Positions 1 to 7,348 of a stretch of 64,000 nucleotides of DNA are shown piece after piece. Position 1 is the stretch's first letter; each line of letters begins with the position of its first letter. The notes beneath the pieces were generated by a model. That model saw only the letters and a program-made list of their open reading frames with translations, was not told the origin of the DNA and did no database searches. The position numbers and the translations under genes are program-made. The DNA is from CAZKVJ01 sp964556225 (lineage in GTDB: Bacteria > Actinomycetota > Acidimicrobiia > Acidimicrobiales > Ilumatobacteraceae): the NCBI GenBank assembly GCA_964556225.1, contig CAZKVJ010000009.1:81489-145488 (forward strand), read 5' to 3'.

Positions 1-773
1 TCTCGCGGGTGCGCCTCGCCGAGGAGCTCGGCTTCGATGGGGCGTGGGGCTTCGACCACTTCCAGCCGCTCTACGGCGAGGGGCCGGGCGAGACGTTCGA
101 CGGCGTCACCACCCTGGCCGCGCTCAGCGGTCTGACGTCGCGCATCCGCCTCGGGCTGCTCGTCACCGGGGTCACCTACCGGCACCCGTCGGTGTTCGCC
201 ACGGAGATGGTCACCATCGACCACGCGTCCAACGGCCGGCTGGAGATGTCGCTCGGCGCGGCGTGGTACGACAAGGAGCACACCGAGCTCGGCATCCCGT
301 TCCCGCCCACCGGACGCCGCTTCGACCTGCTCGAGGACGCGCTCGAGATCACGACCCGGCTGATGACCGGCGAGCGGGTGTCCTACGAGGGCACGGTCGT
401 GTCGCTGCGCGACGCCCAGGTGCTGCCCCGCCCGGTGCAGCGCCCACACCCGCCGATCTGGATCGGTGGCGATGGACCACGCCGGACGCTGCCGCTGGTC
501 GCCCGCTTCGCGGACGCCTGGCACACGTGGGGCACCCCGGCGAGCCTGCGGGGCAAGAACGCCCGCCTGGACGACCTCGCCGCCGAGGCCGGGCGTGATC
601 CCGCCTCGATCCTGCGGGCCACGTCGCTGTCGCTCGACGACCTCGACGCGGCCCGCCGCCAGGCGGTCGAGTGGCGCGACGCCGGGTACGGCTACCTGGT
701 GTGCGACTGGCCGAACGCTGGCCGGCCGCAGGTCGAGGCCTTCGCCCGGGACGTGATGCCCGAGCTCGGCTGA
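1..773 (+). CDS. LLM-class (luciferase-like) F420-dependent oxidoreductase, 5' truncated
   Basis: The frame is open to the window edge, so the true start lies upstream; the visible part is about 257 residues and ends at the TGA at 771-773. The first visible residues (RLAEELGFDGAWGFDHF) are the early beta-strand/helix of the luciferase-like TIM barrel, so only about 15-25 N-terminal residues are probably missing. Typical family features follow: a conserved GLLVTGVTYRHP strand, a SLGAAWYDKEH segment, and RPHPPIWIGGDGPRRTLPL near the middle. Family members use FMN or coenzyme F420 in hydride transfer. F420 is inferred here from the actinobacterial context and from the deazaflavin-type protein at 5418-5888. 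The substrate cannot be told. Confidence 0.85.
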   Translation, partial: SRVRLAEELGFDGAWGFDHFQPLYGEGPGETFDGVTTLAALSGLTSRIRLGLLVTGVTYRHPSVFATEMVTIDHASNGRLEMSLGAAWYDKEHTELGIPFPPTGRRFDLLEDALEITTRLMTGERVSYEGTVVSLRDAQVLPRPVQRPHPPIWIGGDGPRRTLPLVARFADAWHTWGTPASLRGKNARLDDLAAEAGRDPASILRATSLSLDDLDAARRQAVEWRDAGYGYLVCDWPNAGRPQVEAFARDVMPELG

Positions 774-832
774 CCGCCGGAAGAGCTCACCGACGCACTC
801 CCGAGGACGAGAGGCGACACTCTCGCAGGATG

Positions 833-846
833 CAAACATATGTTCG
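833..846. promoter_or_regulatory. LexA/SOS-box-like palindrome
   Basis: CAAACATATGTTCG matches the actinobacterial SOS box CGAAC-N4-GTTCG at 9 of its 10 fixed positions and is itself almost perfectly palindromic. It lies in a 296-bp stretch without a confident gene. It is 35 bp before an ATG (882) that is preceded by a G-rich tract and opens a 65-codon frame. That frame runs into tRNA-Lys. Which gene the box would control is unclear, and a chance match cannot be excluded. Confidence 0.3.
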
Positions 847-1069
847 TATCCGTGCACCACCCCCTCTCTAGGGTTGGGGGCATGGCGGACACGGCGACGG
901 ACCTCGCGGCCCCGAGCGAACGCGGCCCCGTCGTCAAGCAGGTGACCATGCGGGCGCCGGATCTGCAGGTCACAGCCGCTCGGACGCTCGACCGGACGCC
1001 CTACCATTCGCTGGACGAACCGGCGCGGCCCTCACACCTAGGTTTTCTCCCGCGAATCGCGCCGGTCCC

Positions 1070-1142
1070 GCCCCTCTAGCTCAACTGGCAGAGCAGCGGA
1101 CTTTTAATCCGTTGGTTCAGGGTTCGAGACCCTGGGGGGGCA
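1070..1142 (+). tRNA. tRNA-Lys (anticodon TTT)
   Basis: A complete cloverleaf can be folded. The acceptor stem is GCCCCTC (1070-1076) with GGGGGGC (1135-1141), including one G-U pair, and the discriminator A is at 1142. The D arm starts GCTC at 1079. The anticodon stem is GCGGA/TCCGT (1096-1100/1108-1112) with loop CTTTTAA, giving anticodon TTT at 1103-1105. The T arm is CAGGG-TTCGAGA-CCCTG (1118-1134). The CCA end is not encoded. Confidence 0.97.
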
Positions 1143-1164
1143 CGAGCGATCGACCCGTCGGTGC

Positions 1165-1773
1165 CTACGGTTCACCGACGACGACGACCGTGAGGGTCGC
1201 GGTGGCGGTTCCACCCCGACCGTCGCTCACGGTGTAGGTGACCACGTCGGTCCGAGCGAACCCACCGTTCGGCAGGTACTCGACGGTGCCATCCGACATC
1301 ACGGTGACCGCTCCGCTCGTGGCGCCCGAGGCGCTGGTGATGACCAGTGCGTCGCCATCCGCGTCGGTGTCGTTGGCGAGGGGCGCGATCCTCACACTGG
1401 CGCCGACCGTCGTAGAGGCGGCATCAGGGCGGGCGACGGGCGCCCGGTTCACCGGCGTTGCCGCCGTGGTCGGCACGGTCGCCGACGTCGTGGTCGTTGA
1501 CAGGGCCGGCTCGGTCGGCGCCGAGGTTTCGATGACCGGATGGGTGTCGTCACGACGGTCGAGCACCATCGCCGACACCACGATCTGGGTGGCGGCAGCG
1601 GCGCTGAGGCCGAGCCACAGGCCCCAGCGCCGACGGCCGTCCCGCTCGGACTTCAGCACCACAAGCTGCAGGACCTCGTCCTCGTCGTCATCGATGGTCG
1701 ACGCGAGTGCTTCGAGGTCGTGACGGAGCAGGGGGCCCAGCTCGGCCTCCAGGAGATCGAGGTCGTCGGTCAT
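1165..1773 (-). CDS. Membrane-anchored anti-sigma-like protein with cadherin/Big_9-type extracellular domain
   Basis: 202 residues. Residues 1-48 are acidic and cytoplasmic. One transmembrane helix (about 50-70, WGLWLGLSAAAATQIVVSAM) is followed by a Thr/Pro/Ala-rich linker. Residues about 110-200 form a bacterial cadherin/Ig-like repeat with the signature ANDTDADGDAL and the C-terminal pattern VTYTVSDGRGG. The ATG overlaps the restored stop codon of the upstream ECF sigma gene (ATGA), so the pair is translationally coupled. That arrangement, plus the topology, suggests an anti-sigma factor that senses something outside the membrane. No canonical zinc-binding anti-sigma (ZAS) motif is visible, so the role is inferred from context. 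Confidence 0.7.
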   Translation of the reverse strand: MTDDLDLLEAELGPLLRHDLEALASTIDDDEDEVLQLVVLKSERDGRRRWGLWLGLSAAAATQIVVSAMVLDRRDDTHPVIETSAPTEPALSTTTTSATVPTTAATPVNRAPVARPDAASTTVGASVRIAPLANDTDADGDALVITSASGATSGAVTVMSDGTVEYLPNGGFARTDVVTYTVSDGRGGTATATLTVVVVGEP

Positions 1774-2227
1774 GTCAGCTCGCTCCGAAGTGTCGTCAGC
1801 GCTCGATGGAGATCGGATCGAACGGTTCCGGAGGGCGGCCGAGCACCTCCGCGATCTGCTCGGTCGACAGGTCGAGGTAGAAGCGAAGGACCACGATGGT
1901 CCGCTGGCGGCTCGTGAGGCGCTGGACGGCGTGCCATGTCTCGTCGAGCTCCGGCGCCGTCACGAGTCGTTCCGGTTCTGCTGGCAGCGCTCGCGCGCGG
2001 CGCCGTTGGTGATCGATCGCCCGGCTGACGAGCGCCCGGCGCAGGTACGGCACCGGCCGATCGATCTTGTGCCATCGATCGTGGGCCTCGGCGAAGACCG
2101 AGTGAACGAGGTCCTCAGCCGCGTCCCGCTCGCCCGTGAGCAGGAACGCCAGGCGCACGAGCCCCAGCCGCTCCGCCCGGTAGACGGCCTCCACGGTGGT
2201 CGGGCTGCCCGACGTGTCGATCATCAC
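1770..2227 (-). pseudogene. ECF sigma factor (SigE family), single-base frameshift near the 3' end
   Basis: Reading from ATG 2227 gives sigma region 2 (LVRLAFLLTGERDAAEDLVHSVF) and region 4 (LTSRQRTIVVLRFYLDLSTEQIAEVLGRPP). The frame then shifts: the conserved end GTVRSDLHRALTTLRSELT continues in another frame and stops at 1770-1772, exactly overlapping the start of the anti-sigma-like gene. Adding one G in the CCTCCGGAACC tract (about 1824-1830) restores a 152-residue protein of normal SigE-family length. As assembled, the product would end at 1796 with 11 unrelated residues after GRPP. Whether this is a sequencing or assembly error in a G/C run or a true mutation cannot be decided from the sequence. 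No slippery heptamer for programmed shifting is present. Confidence 0.8.
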
Positions 2228-2410
2228 CTACTAGGCGTTCGAGCCGGCAGTTTCGCTGCAGTCCCGTGAGAGCCCTGCCCGGCGTTCGTGGCTCTTCACG
2301 TGGCAGCCACTGACCGGGTTCGCGGCGCCGGCTCGCGACTGATGCGACACTCGCGCCTCCCTTCATCGGACGCCGAACATCGTCGCATGCCGGTCAGCCT
2401 GCGGGGTCCG

Positions 2411-3309
2411 ATGCGCGATGATGCCCGCGTGGGCTCCGGTCCGAGGTTCCTCCGATTCTTCTGGCCGATCGTGACGGCACTCCGAGAGGCCGGTGGCGCA
2501 GGGAGTCCCGCGACATCGTTGACCGTGCCATCGAGCTGGTCGGCATCGAGGACGACGAGCGAGCGGAGCGGACGGCGAGCGGGGCGCTTCGGGTCGACAA
2601 CCAGGCGCACTGGGCGCGCAACTACCTCGTGTGGGCCGGGCTACTGGACGGATCGACGCGGGGACGATGGGCGTTGACGACCGCGGGGTGGAAGCTGCCG
2701 CTCGACGAGCAGAGCACGCAGACCGCGTACGACCTGTTCAAGCGGGTGCGCCTCGAGAAGGAGGGTGAGTGGCGTGAGCAGGATTCGGTGAGCGATGAGC
2801 GTTTGATCGAGGAAGCGGCACCAATCCCACTCGACTCGTCTGACTCTGACGAGGCCACTCTCGCTGCGGGCCTCCGTCAGACGCTTCTCGGCCTCACCCC
2901 GGGTGGCTTCGAGAACCTCTGCAAGCAACTGCTCTCCCGCCTTGGGCTGGTGCAGCTTCGAGCGGTTGGACAAGCGGGCGACCGAGGGATCGACGTCGAA
3001 GGGCATTTCCGGGTGAGCTCTGTCGTGTCCTTTCGTGTCGGGGTCCAATGCAAGCTCTACGGCGACGGGAACAAGATCGTCCCGAAACAGATCCGCGAGT
3101 TTCAGGGGGCACTCGGCCCGTTCGACCGGGGCATCTACATGACGACGAGCGTCTTCACGCAACAGGCCGAGGAGCAGGCAGCATTGCCGGGGTACAAGCC
3201 GGTCGATCTCATCGACGGTGAGCGTCTGATCGAGTTGCTGCGCGAGCACGGGCTCGGCATCCGACAGGTCACGGTCATCGATTCGGAGTTCTTCGAGCCG
3301 TTTCGGTAG
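2411..3309 (+). pseudogene. mrr: Mrr-type restriction endonuclease, single-base frameshift in the N-terminal domain
   Basis: The 3' part (from about 2503) encodes the end of an Mrr_N winged-helix domain (DIVDRAIELVGI... HWARNYLVWAGLLD) and a full Mrr_cat domain. The catalytic core has GFENLCKQLLSRLGL, the acidic DRGIDVEG and the VQCKLYG (Q-x-K) motif of PD-(D/E)xK nucleases. The missing N-terminal piece (GPRFLRFFWPIVTALREAGG) is in a different frame starting at ATG 2411. One extra C in the CCCGCG tract near 2506-2511 joins the two into 299 residues, close to the length of E. coli Mrr. Mrr enzymes cut DNA carrying foreign methylation. In the assembly as given, only a product from GTG 2629 (226 residues, no complete N-domain) is open. 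No methyltransferase or specificity subunit is adjacent, as expected for a type IV system. Confidence 0.75.
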
Positions 3310-3330
3310 CCATCTGCGGCCCAAGCGCGA

Positions 3331-3352
3331 CGACCCCGCCCGCCGCGGGTCG
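3331..3352 (+). terminator. Possible terminator hairpin after mrr
   Basis: CGACCC and GGGTCG form a 6-bp stem around a 10-nt GC-rich loop, 21 bp after the mrr stop codon. There is no T tract, so this is a weak call. Confidence 0.3.
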
Positions 3353-3366
3353 ATACTCTCGCCGGG

Positions 3367-3864
3367 ATGAGCGCTCGGAGAGGCCTCGTTCGCGCGGCGA
3401 CCGCGGTCGCGCTGGCGGCCGTGGCGGGGTGCGACGACGGGGTGGCCGCTCCGGACTCGACCGACCGGGATGCGGCGGTCTACGAAGCGGTGCTGCGCGA
3501 GGTCGCTTTGCCGGCGACGGGCGCGGCAGCGGACGAGGTGCCGACGATCTTCGTGGCGCCGGCCGGCCCGGACGCCATCTCCGCCCAGGTGCAGGCCGAC
3601 GTGGCGAAGGCGATGGTGGACGAGGCCGACCTGGTCTTCACCGACAACGTCGATGACGCCTTCACCGACGACGAGCCGGATCGGCCGGTGCGCGACGACG
3701 CCTTGCTGGTGACGCTCGGTCCGGTCGAGGGCACCGGGCCCACCGTGGAGGTGCCGGCGGTGCTGTCCCGCTCGGAGCAGGACACCTCGGCGGTGACGGT
3801 GACGCTCACCGAACAGCCCGACGGTGCGGAGTGGCGGGTGACCACGGTGACGCCGGTCAGCTGA
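3367..3864 (+). CDS. Putative lipoprotein of unknown function
   Basis: 165 residues starting at an ATG. A lipoprotein signal peptide is clear: basic n-region MSARRG, hydrophobic stretch, and lipobox AVAGC with Cys at residue 22, followed by acidic residues (CDDG). The mature part is acidic, with no recognisable catalytic motif, and ends in a beta-rich segment (AVTVTLTEQPDGAEWRVTTV). I do not recognise a family. It converges on the MFS gene, overlapping it by 8 bp. Confidence 0.65.
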   Translation: MSARRGLVRAATAVALAAVAGCDDGVAAPDSTDRDAAVYEAVLREVALPATGAAADEVPTIFVAPAGPDAISAQVQADVAKAMVDEADLVFTDNVDDAFTDDEPDRPVRDDALLVTLGPVEGTGPTVEVPAVLSRSEQDTSAVTVTLTEQPDGAEWRVTTVTPVS

Positions 3865-5341
3865 CGCCGAGCTGACTGCTCACCAGCGCGATCGCCTCCT
3901 CGGCGTCGTCGCGGGTGATGGGCGCGCGGGTGTCGAGCGCGGCGCGCCGCAGCTCGTCCATGCGGCGGCGGGGGATGTCGTCGAGAGGTGGGCTACCGCC
4001 GAGCACGGCGAGGTCCGATGCGGCCGCCGCGTCGATGATGGCGTGGCGCTCGGCGCTGGCCCCCAGCCATTCGATGGCCGTCGTGAGTCGCGCCTGCGCC
4101 GGTGCCAGCGGTCCCTGGCCGGCGGCGGGCTCGAAGCGCAGCGCGTCGCGGGCTCCACGGACGTAGACGACGACGACGGGCACGAAGACCGCCGCCAGCA
4201 CCGCCATCGACGCCTCGGCGGGGAGGGTGATGGCCGTCGCCAGCAGCGCGCCGATCACCCATGCCAGCTGGACCCGTGTCTCGTAGCGGGTGAAGGCCCG
4301 TCCGCGCATGGCGTCCGGGGCGGTTCGCTGGAGCAGGCTGTCGAACGCCTGGCGCCCCAGCGACGCCGACAGTCCGATCACGGCGGCCACGGCAAGGACC
4401 GTCGGCCGGTTGACGCCGAGCACCCCCACCACCGCGACGACGGCGGCCGCGGTGAGCGCCCCCGCCATCATCCGCTCCTCGTGCACCCGGCGGCGAAGGA
4501 ACGCGGCCAGCGAGTGACCGAAGAAAGCGCCGGCGCCGTAGGCGAACGCCGCCAGCCCGTACACCCACGGCGGCTCGCTGGCGCGCCGCAGTGAGAACGC
4601 CAGCATGAAGACGAAGTAGCCGACGCCGGCTCGCAGCGCCATCAGCCCGGCGGAGGCGACGATCAGCGACGGCGTGTGGAGCTCGGCGTACTCGACCGAG
4701 GCCGGTGCCACGGGCAGGTCGTCGGTGAGTCGCACCCGGGTCACGGCGAGCGCCGCCATGAGGAACACCGAGCTGGCCACGACGAGCACCACCGGCGCGC
4801 TGGCCACTGCCAGGATCGCCACCCCGACGAGCCCGCCGAGCCCACCGGCGACGGCGCCGGACTGCACCAGGCTCGAGTTGGCGGCGACGAGCTGCGACGG
4901 GTCGTCGACCAGCCGAGGGATCAGGGCGTGCTTGACCACGCCCGACGCCTTGTTGGCCGAGAGCAGGGCGAGCGCCAGCACGTAGAACGCCAGGTCGTAC
5001 AGCGTGATCGCCAGGCCGAGCGCGCAGCCGGCTCGGATCACGTACAGCACGATCGCCACCGCCCGGCGGGTGCCGTGGAACCGGTCCACCAACGGCCCCA
5101 CCAGGGGGGCGAGGATCGCGAACGGCGCCATCGTGATCGTCAGGTAGAGCAGCACCTGGCCGCGAGAGGCGTCGGCGCTCAGGCTGAAGAAGAGGGAGCC
5201 GGCCAGCGACACGCCGACGAGCGCGTCGGCCGTCGCCGCCAGCGAGTGGGCGATCGCGAAGCGGCGCAGTCGAGCCGAGGTCCAGGCCAGCAAGGGCCCG
5301 GTGGCGATCCCGGTTCGCAGCCGCACGGCACCATCGTGCAC
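3857..5341 (-). CDS. MFS transporter
   Basis: 494 residues from GTG 5341. The protein is mostly hydrophobic, with about 10-12 transmembrane segments and the MFS-type loop PLVGPLVDRFHGTRRAVAI between helices 2 and 3. It ends in a hydrophilic tail of about 80 residues (RMDELRRAALDTRAPITRDDAEEAIAL). Related actinobacterial proteins are poorly characterised drug- or metabolite-efflux-like permeases; the substrate here is unknown. The gene is divergent from the deazaflavin-dependent nitroreductase at 5418, with 76 bp between them. Confidence 0.8.
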   Translation of the reverse strand: MHDGAVRLRTGIATGPLLAWTSARLRRFAIAHSLAATADALVGVSLAGSLFFSLSADASRGQVLLYLTITMAPFAILAPLVGPLVDRFHGTRRAVAIVLYVIRAGCALGLAITLYDLAFYVLALALLSANKASGVVKHALIPRLVDDPSQLVAANSSLVQSGAVAGGLGGLVGVAILAVASAPVVLVVASSVFLMAALAVTRVRLTDDLPVAPASVEYAELHTPSLIVASAGLMALRAGVGYFVFMLAFSLRRASEPPWVYGLAAFAYGAGAFFGHSLAAFLRRRVHEERMMAGALTAAAVVAVVGVLGVNRPTVLAVAAVIGLSASLGRQAFDSLLQRTAPDAMRGRAFTRYETRVQLAWVIGALLATAITLPAEASMAVLAAVFVPVVVVYVRGARDALRFEPAAGQGPLAPAQARLTTAIEWLGASAERHAIIDAAAASDLAVLGGSPPLDDIPRRRMDELRRAALDTRAPITRDDAEEAIALVSSQLGVS

Positions 5342-5417
5342 TACGGGCGGGTCCCCACGGGTGAGGCCGTCCGGCGCGCCGCACTCGGGACGCCTGGGTC
5401 ACCGGTACCGTGTCGTG

Positions 5418-5888
5418 ATGGCATCGCTGGTCGGTCGGTTCTCGCACTTCATGTCCACGAGGATGAAGGGCGTCACCGACGCCATGACCCGCCGGCAGGT
5501 GGCGAGGTATCGAGCGAGCGACGGGGCCAAGGCCAACACGCTCATGGGCAAGCCGGTCTTCCTGCTCGACGTGGTGGGGCGCACGAGCGGCCAGCCGCGG
5601 CCGGTGATGCTGATGCTGGCCCGCCGCGGCGGCGACCTGCTCGTGTGCGGCTCGAACGGCGGCAACCCGAAGACGCCGAACTGGTACCGGAACCTCACGG
5701 CGGCGGGCCGGGCCGGCGTCCAGGTCGGCGCCGAGCGGTGGGACGTCATCGTCCGCGAGCTTCCCGAGGGCGACGAGCGCGAGGAGTGCTGGCGCCTGCT
5801 CGTGGCGGCATGGCCGCAGTTCGAGTCGTACCAGGAGCTGACCGAGCGGCGCCTGCCCGTCGCCGTGCTCGAGCGCGTCGGCGCCTAG
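5418..5888 (+). CDS. Nitroreductase/deazaflavin-dependent oxidoreductase (DDN family)
   Basis: 156 residues. ATG 5418 was chosen over an open upstream extension because the family domain begins there (MASLVGRFSHFMSTRMKG). It carries the DDN/F420H2-dependent reductase signatures LLDVVGRTSGQPRPVML and NGGNPKTPNWYRNLTAAG followed by a short beta barrel. These proteins bind reduced F420 and transfer hydride to quinones, nitro compounds or other acceptors at the membrane face. The physiological acceptor is unknown. A hairpin terminator follows at 5899. Confidence 0.85.
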   Translation: MASLVGRFSHFMSTRMKGVTDAMTRRQVARYRASDGAKANTLMGKPVFLLDVVGRTSGQPRPVMLMLARRGGDLLVCGSNGGNPKTPNWYRNLTAAGRAGVQVGAERWDVIVRELPEGDEREECWRLLVAAWPQFESYQELTERRLPVAVLERVGA

Positions 5889-5898
5889 GACGTTTCGC

Positions 5899-5933
5899 GT
5901 GCGAATCCCCGTCGTGGGAGCGGGGATGCGCAC
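5899..5933 (+). terminator. Hairpin terminator after the DDN-family gene
   Basis: GTGCG-A-ATCCCCG pairs with CGGGGAT-G-CGCAC (12 bp with one A/G mismatch) around the 9-nt loop TCGTGGGAG. It lies 11 bp after the stop codon. There is no T run, as is common in high-GC genomes. Confidence 0.5.
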
Positions 5934-6005
5934 TGGAGAGCCCGATCGGACACCCGACCGGACGACCCGCCCGACACCGGTGGCGCTGGAATACGGTCGT
6001 CGCCG

Positions 6006-6569
6006 ATGACGACCCCCTCCATCCCACGCCCGAGCACCCCCCGCATCCCGCCACTGCCGCCCGACGAGCGCACCGAGTGGCAGCGCGAGCTGCTCGACCG
6101 CCTCGCCGGACCGCCGCCGAACATCTTCACGACGCTGGTGCGTCACCCGGGGCTCTACAACAAGTGGACGCCGTTCGCCGGCAAGGTGCTGAACGCCCGC
6201 CTGCCGGACCGTGACCGCGAGCTGCTGATCCTGCGCACCGGCTGGAACTGCCAGGCCGTCTACGAGTGGGCTCAGCACGTGGTGATCGGCCGGGAGGCGG
6301 GCCTGAGCGACGCCGAGATCGAGCGGGTGACGCAAGGTCCCGACGCCGACGGGTGGGATCCGTTCGACGCCACCTTGCTGCGGGCCGCCGACGAGCTGCA
6401 CGGCGGCGGCTGCATCAGCGACGCCACATGGGCGGAGCTCGCCGCCCGCTACGACGAGCGCCAGATGATCGAGGTGCCGGTCGTCGTCGGCCAGTACCAC
6501 TTGGTGTCGTTCGTGCTGAACAGCCTCGGCGTGCCGCTCGACGACGGGCTCACGGGGTTCCCGTCATGA
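6006..6569 (+). CDS. Carboxymuconolactone decarboxylase (AhpD-like) family protein
   Basis: 187 residues with the alpha-helical CMD fold: RHPGLYNKWTPFAGKVL, then RDRELLILRTGWNCQAVYEWAQHVVIG, where one Cys and a downstream His form the usual CMD active-site pattern (C-x3-Y-E-W-x2-H). The CxxC of true AhpD peroxidase partners is absent, so a plain peroxidase role is not supported. The stop overlaps the ATG of the next SDR gene (ATGA), so the two are probably co-translated and may act on the same substrate. Actinobacterial CMD/SDR pairs of this type are usually assigned to lipid, steroid or aromatic catabolism; that is inference here. Confidence 0.85.
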   Translation: MTTPSIPRPSTPRIPPLPPDERTEWQRELLDRLAGPPPNIFTTLVRHPGLYNKWTPFAGKVLNARLPDRDRELLILRTGWNCQAVYEWAQHVVIGREAGLSDAEIERVTQGPDADGWDPFDATLLRAADELHGGGCISDATWAELAARYDERQMIEVPVVVGQYHLVSFVLNSLGVPLDDGLTGFPS

Positions 6570-7348
6570 GCCGCTTGGCCGGGGCCACGGTGCTGGTGGC
6601 CGGCGCGGGGACGCGCCCGTGCCCGGACCCGGACGCGCCGGTCGGCAACGGGCGGGCGATCGCCGTGGCCTGCGCCCGTGAGGGTGCCGTCGTGGTGTGT
6701 GCCGACGTCGATGGCGAGGCCGCCGACGAGACGGCTGCGCTGGTCGGGGCCGAGGGCGCCTCGGCGCACGTGGTGGTGGCCGACGTCGCCACCGAGGACG
6801 GCTGCCGGGCGATGGTCGAGGCGGCGGTCGAGGCCGCGGGCGGGGCGGCCGGCTCGTTGACCGGCGTCGTGTGCAATGCCGGCATCGGGCGAGGGGGCGC
6901 GCTGGCCGGCACGTCGCCCGACGACTGGGACGCCACCATGGCGGTGAACCTGCGCGGCCCGTTCCTGCTGGCCCGAGCCGCGCTGCCGGTCATGGCCGAG
7001 GGCGGCTCGATCGTGTTCATCGGCTCGATCGCCGGGCTCCGGCCGGGCAGCCGCCTGCCCGCCTACGACGCGTCGAAGGCCGGCCTCATCGGCCTGTGCC
7101 GCCACGTGGCGCTGGAGGGGGCTCGGCGAGGGGTGCGGGCCAACGTGGTGGCGCCGGGGCTGATCGACACGCCGCTCGGGCGCGACGCCAGCCGGGGCCG
7201 GCCGTCACGCGACCGCACGCCGGTGCCGCTCGGGCGGATGGGCAGCGCGTGGGAGGTGGCGGCGGCCACGGTGTTCCTGCTGTCGGCCGACGCGTCGTAC
7301 GTCACCGGCCACACGCTCGCCGTCGACGGCGGGCTCAGCCTTCTCTAG
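6566..7348 (+). CDS. SDR family NAD(P)-dependent oxidoreductase with insertion in the Gly-rich loop
   Basis: 260 residues from ATG 6566. Rossmann fold with NAG (VVCNAGIG), catalytic Ser (FIGSIAG) and the Y-x3-K pair (PAYDASKAG), then the SDR C-terminus DASYVTGHTLAVDGG. The nucleotide-binding glycine motif is unusual: GAG is separated from GNGRAIA by about ten extra residues (TRPCPDPDAPV), where classical SDRs have TGxxxGxG without insertion. The FabG-like core suggests oxidation or reduction of a hydroxyl/keto group; the substrate is unknown. It is co-translated with the CMD gene and overlaps surE convergently by 14 bp. Confidence 0.85.
   Translation: MSRLAGATVLVAGAGTRPCPDPDAPVGNGRAIAVACAREGAVVVCADVDGEAADETAALVGAEGASAHVVVADVATEDGCRAMVEAAVEAAGGAAGSLTGVVCNAGIGRGGALAGTSPDDWDATMAVNLRGPFLLARAALPVMAEGGSIVFIGSIAGLRPGSRLPAYDASKAGLIGLCRHVALEGARRGVRANVVAPGLIDTPLGRDASRGRPSRDRTPVPLGRMGSAWEVAAATVFLLSADASYVTGHTLAVDGGLSLL

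Noticed and set aside
882..1079. 65-codon frame as a confident gene
   Set aside because: No similarity, ends inside tRNA-Lys, and depends only on a LexA-like box; kept as a finding but not as a CDS.
1796..1840. Programmed ribosomal frameshift in the sigma gene
   Set aside because: No slippery X-XXY-YYZ heptamer or downstream pseudoknot is seen; a single-base error or mutation is simpler.
2641..3324. 227-residue antisense frame over mrr
   Set aside because: The sense strand carries a clear Mrr catalytic domain; the antisense product has no recognisable motif.
3993..6500. Very long antisense open frames (also around 8834-11575, 18667-21375, 21831-24170, 47368-49386, 56280-58355)
   Set aside because: Translations are Arg/Gly/Ala/Pro-rich low-complexity shadows without domains, explained by the rarity of stop codons in high-GC antisense frames.
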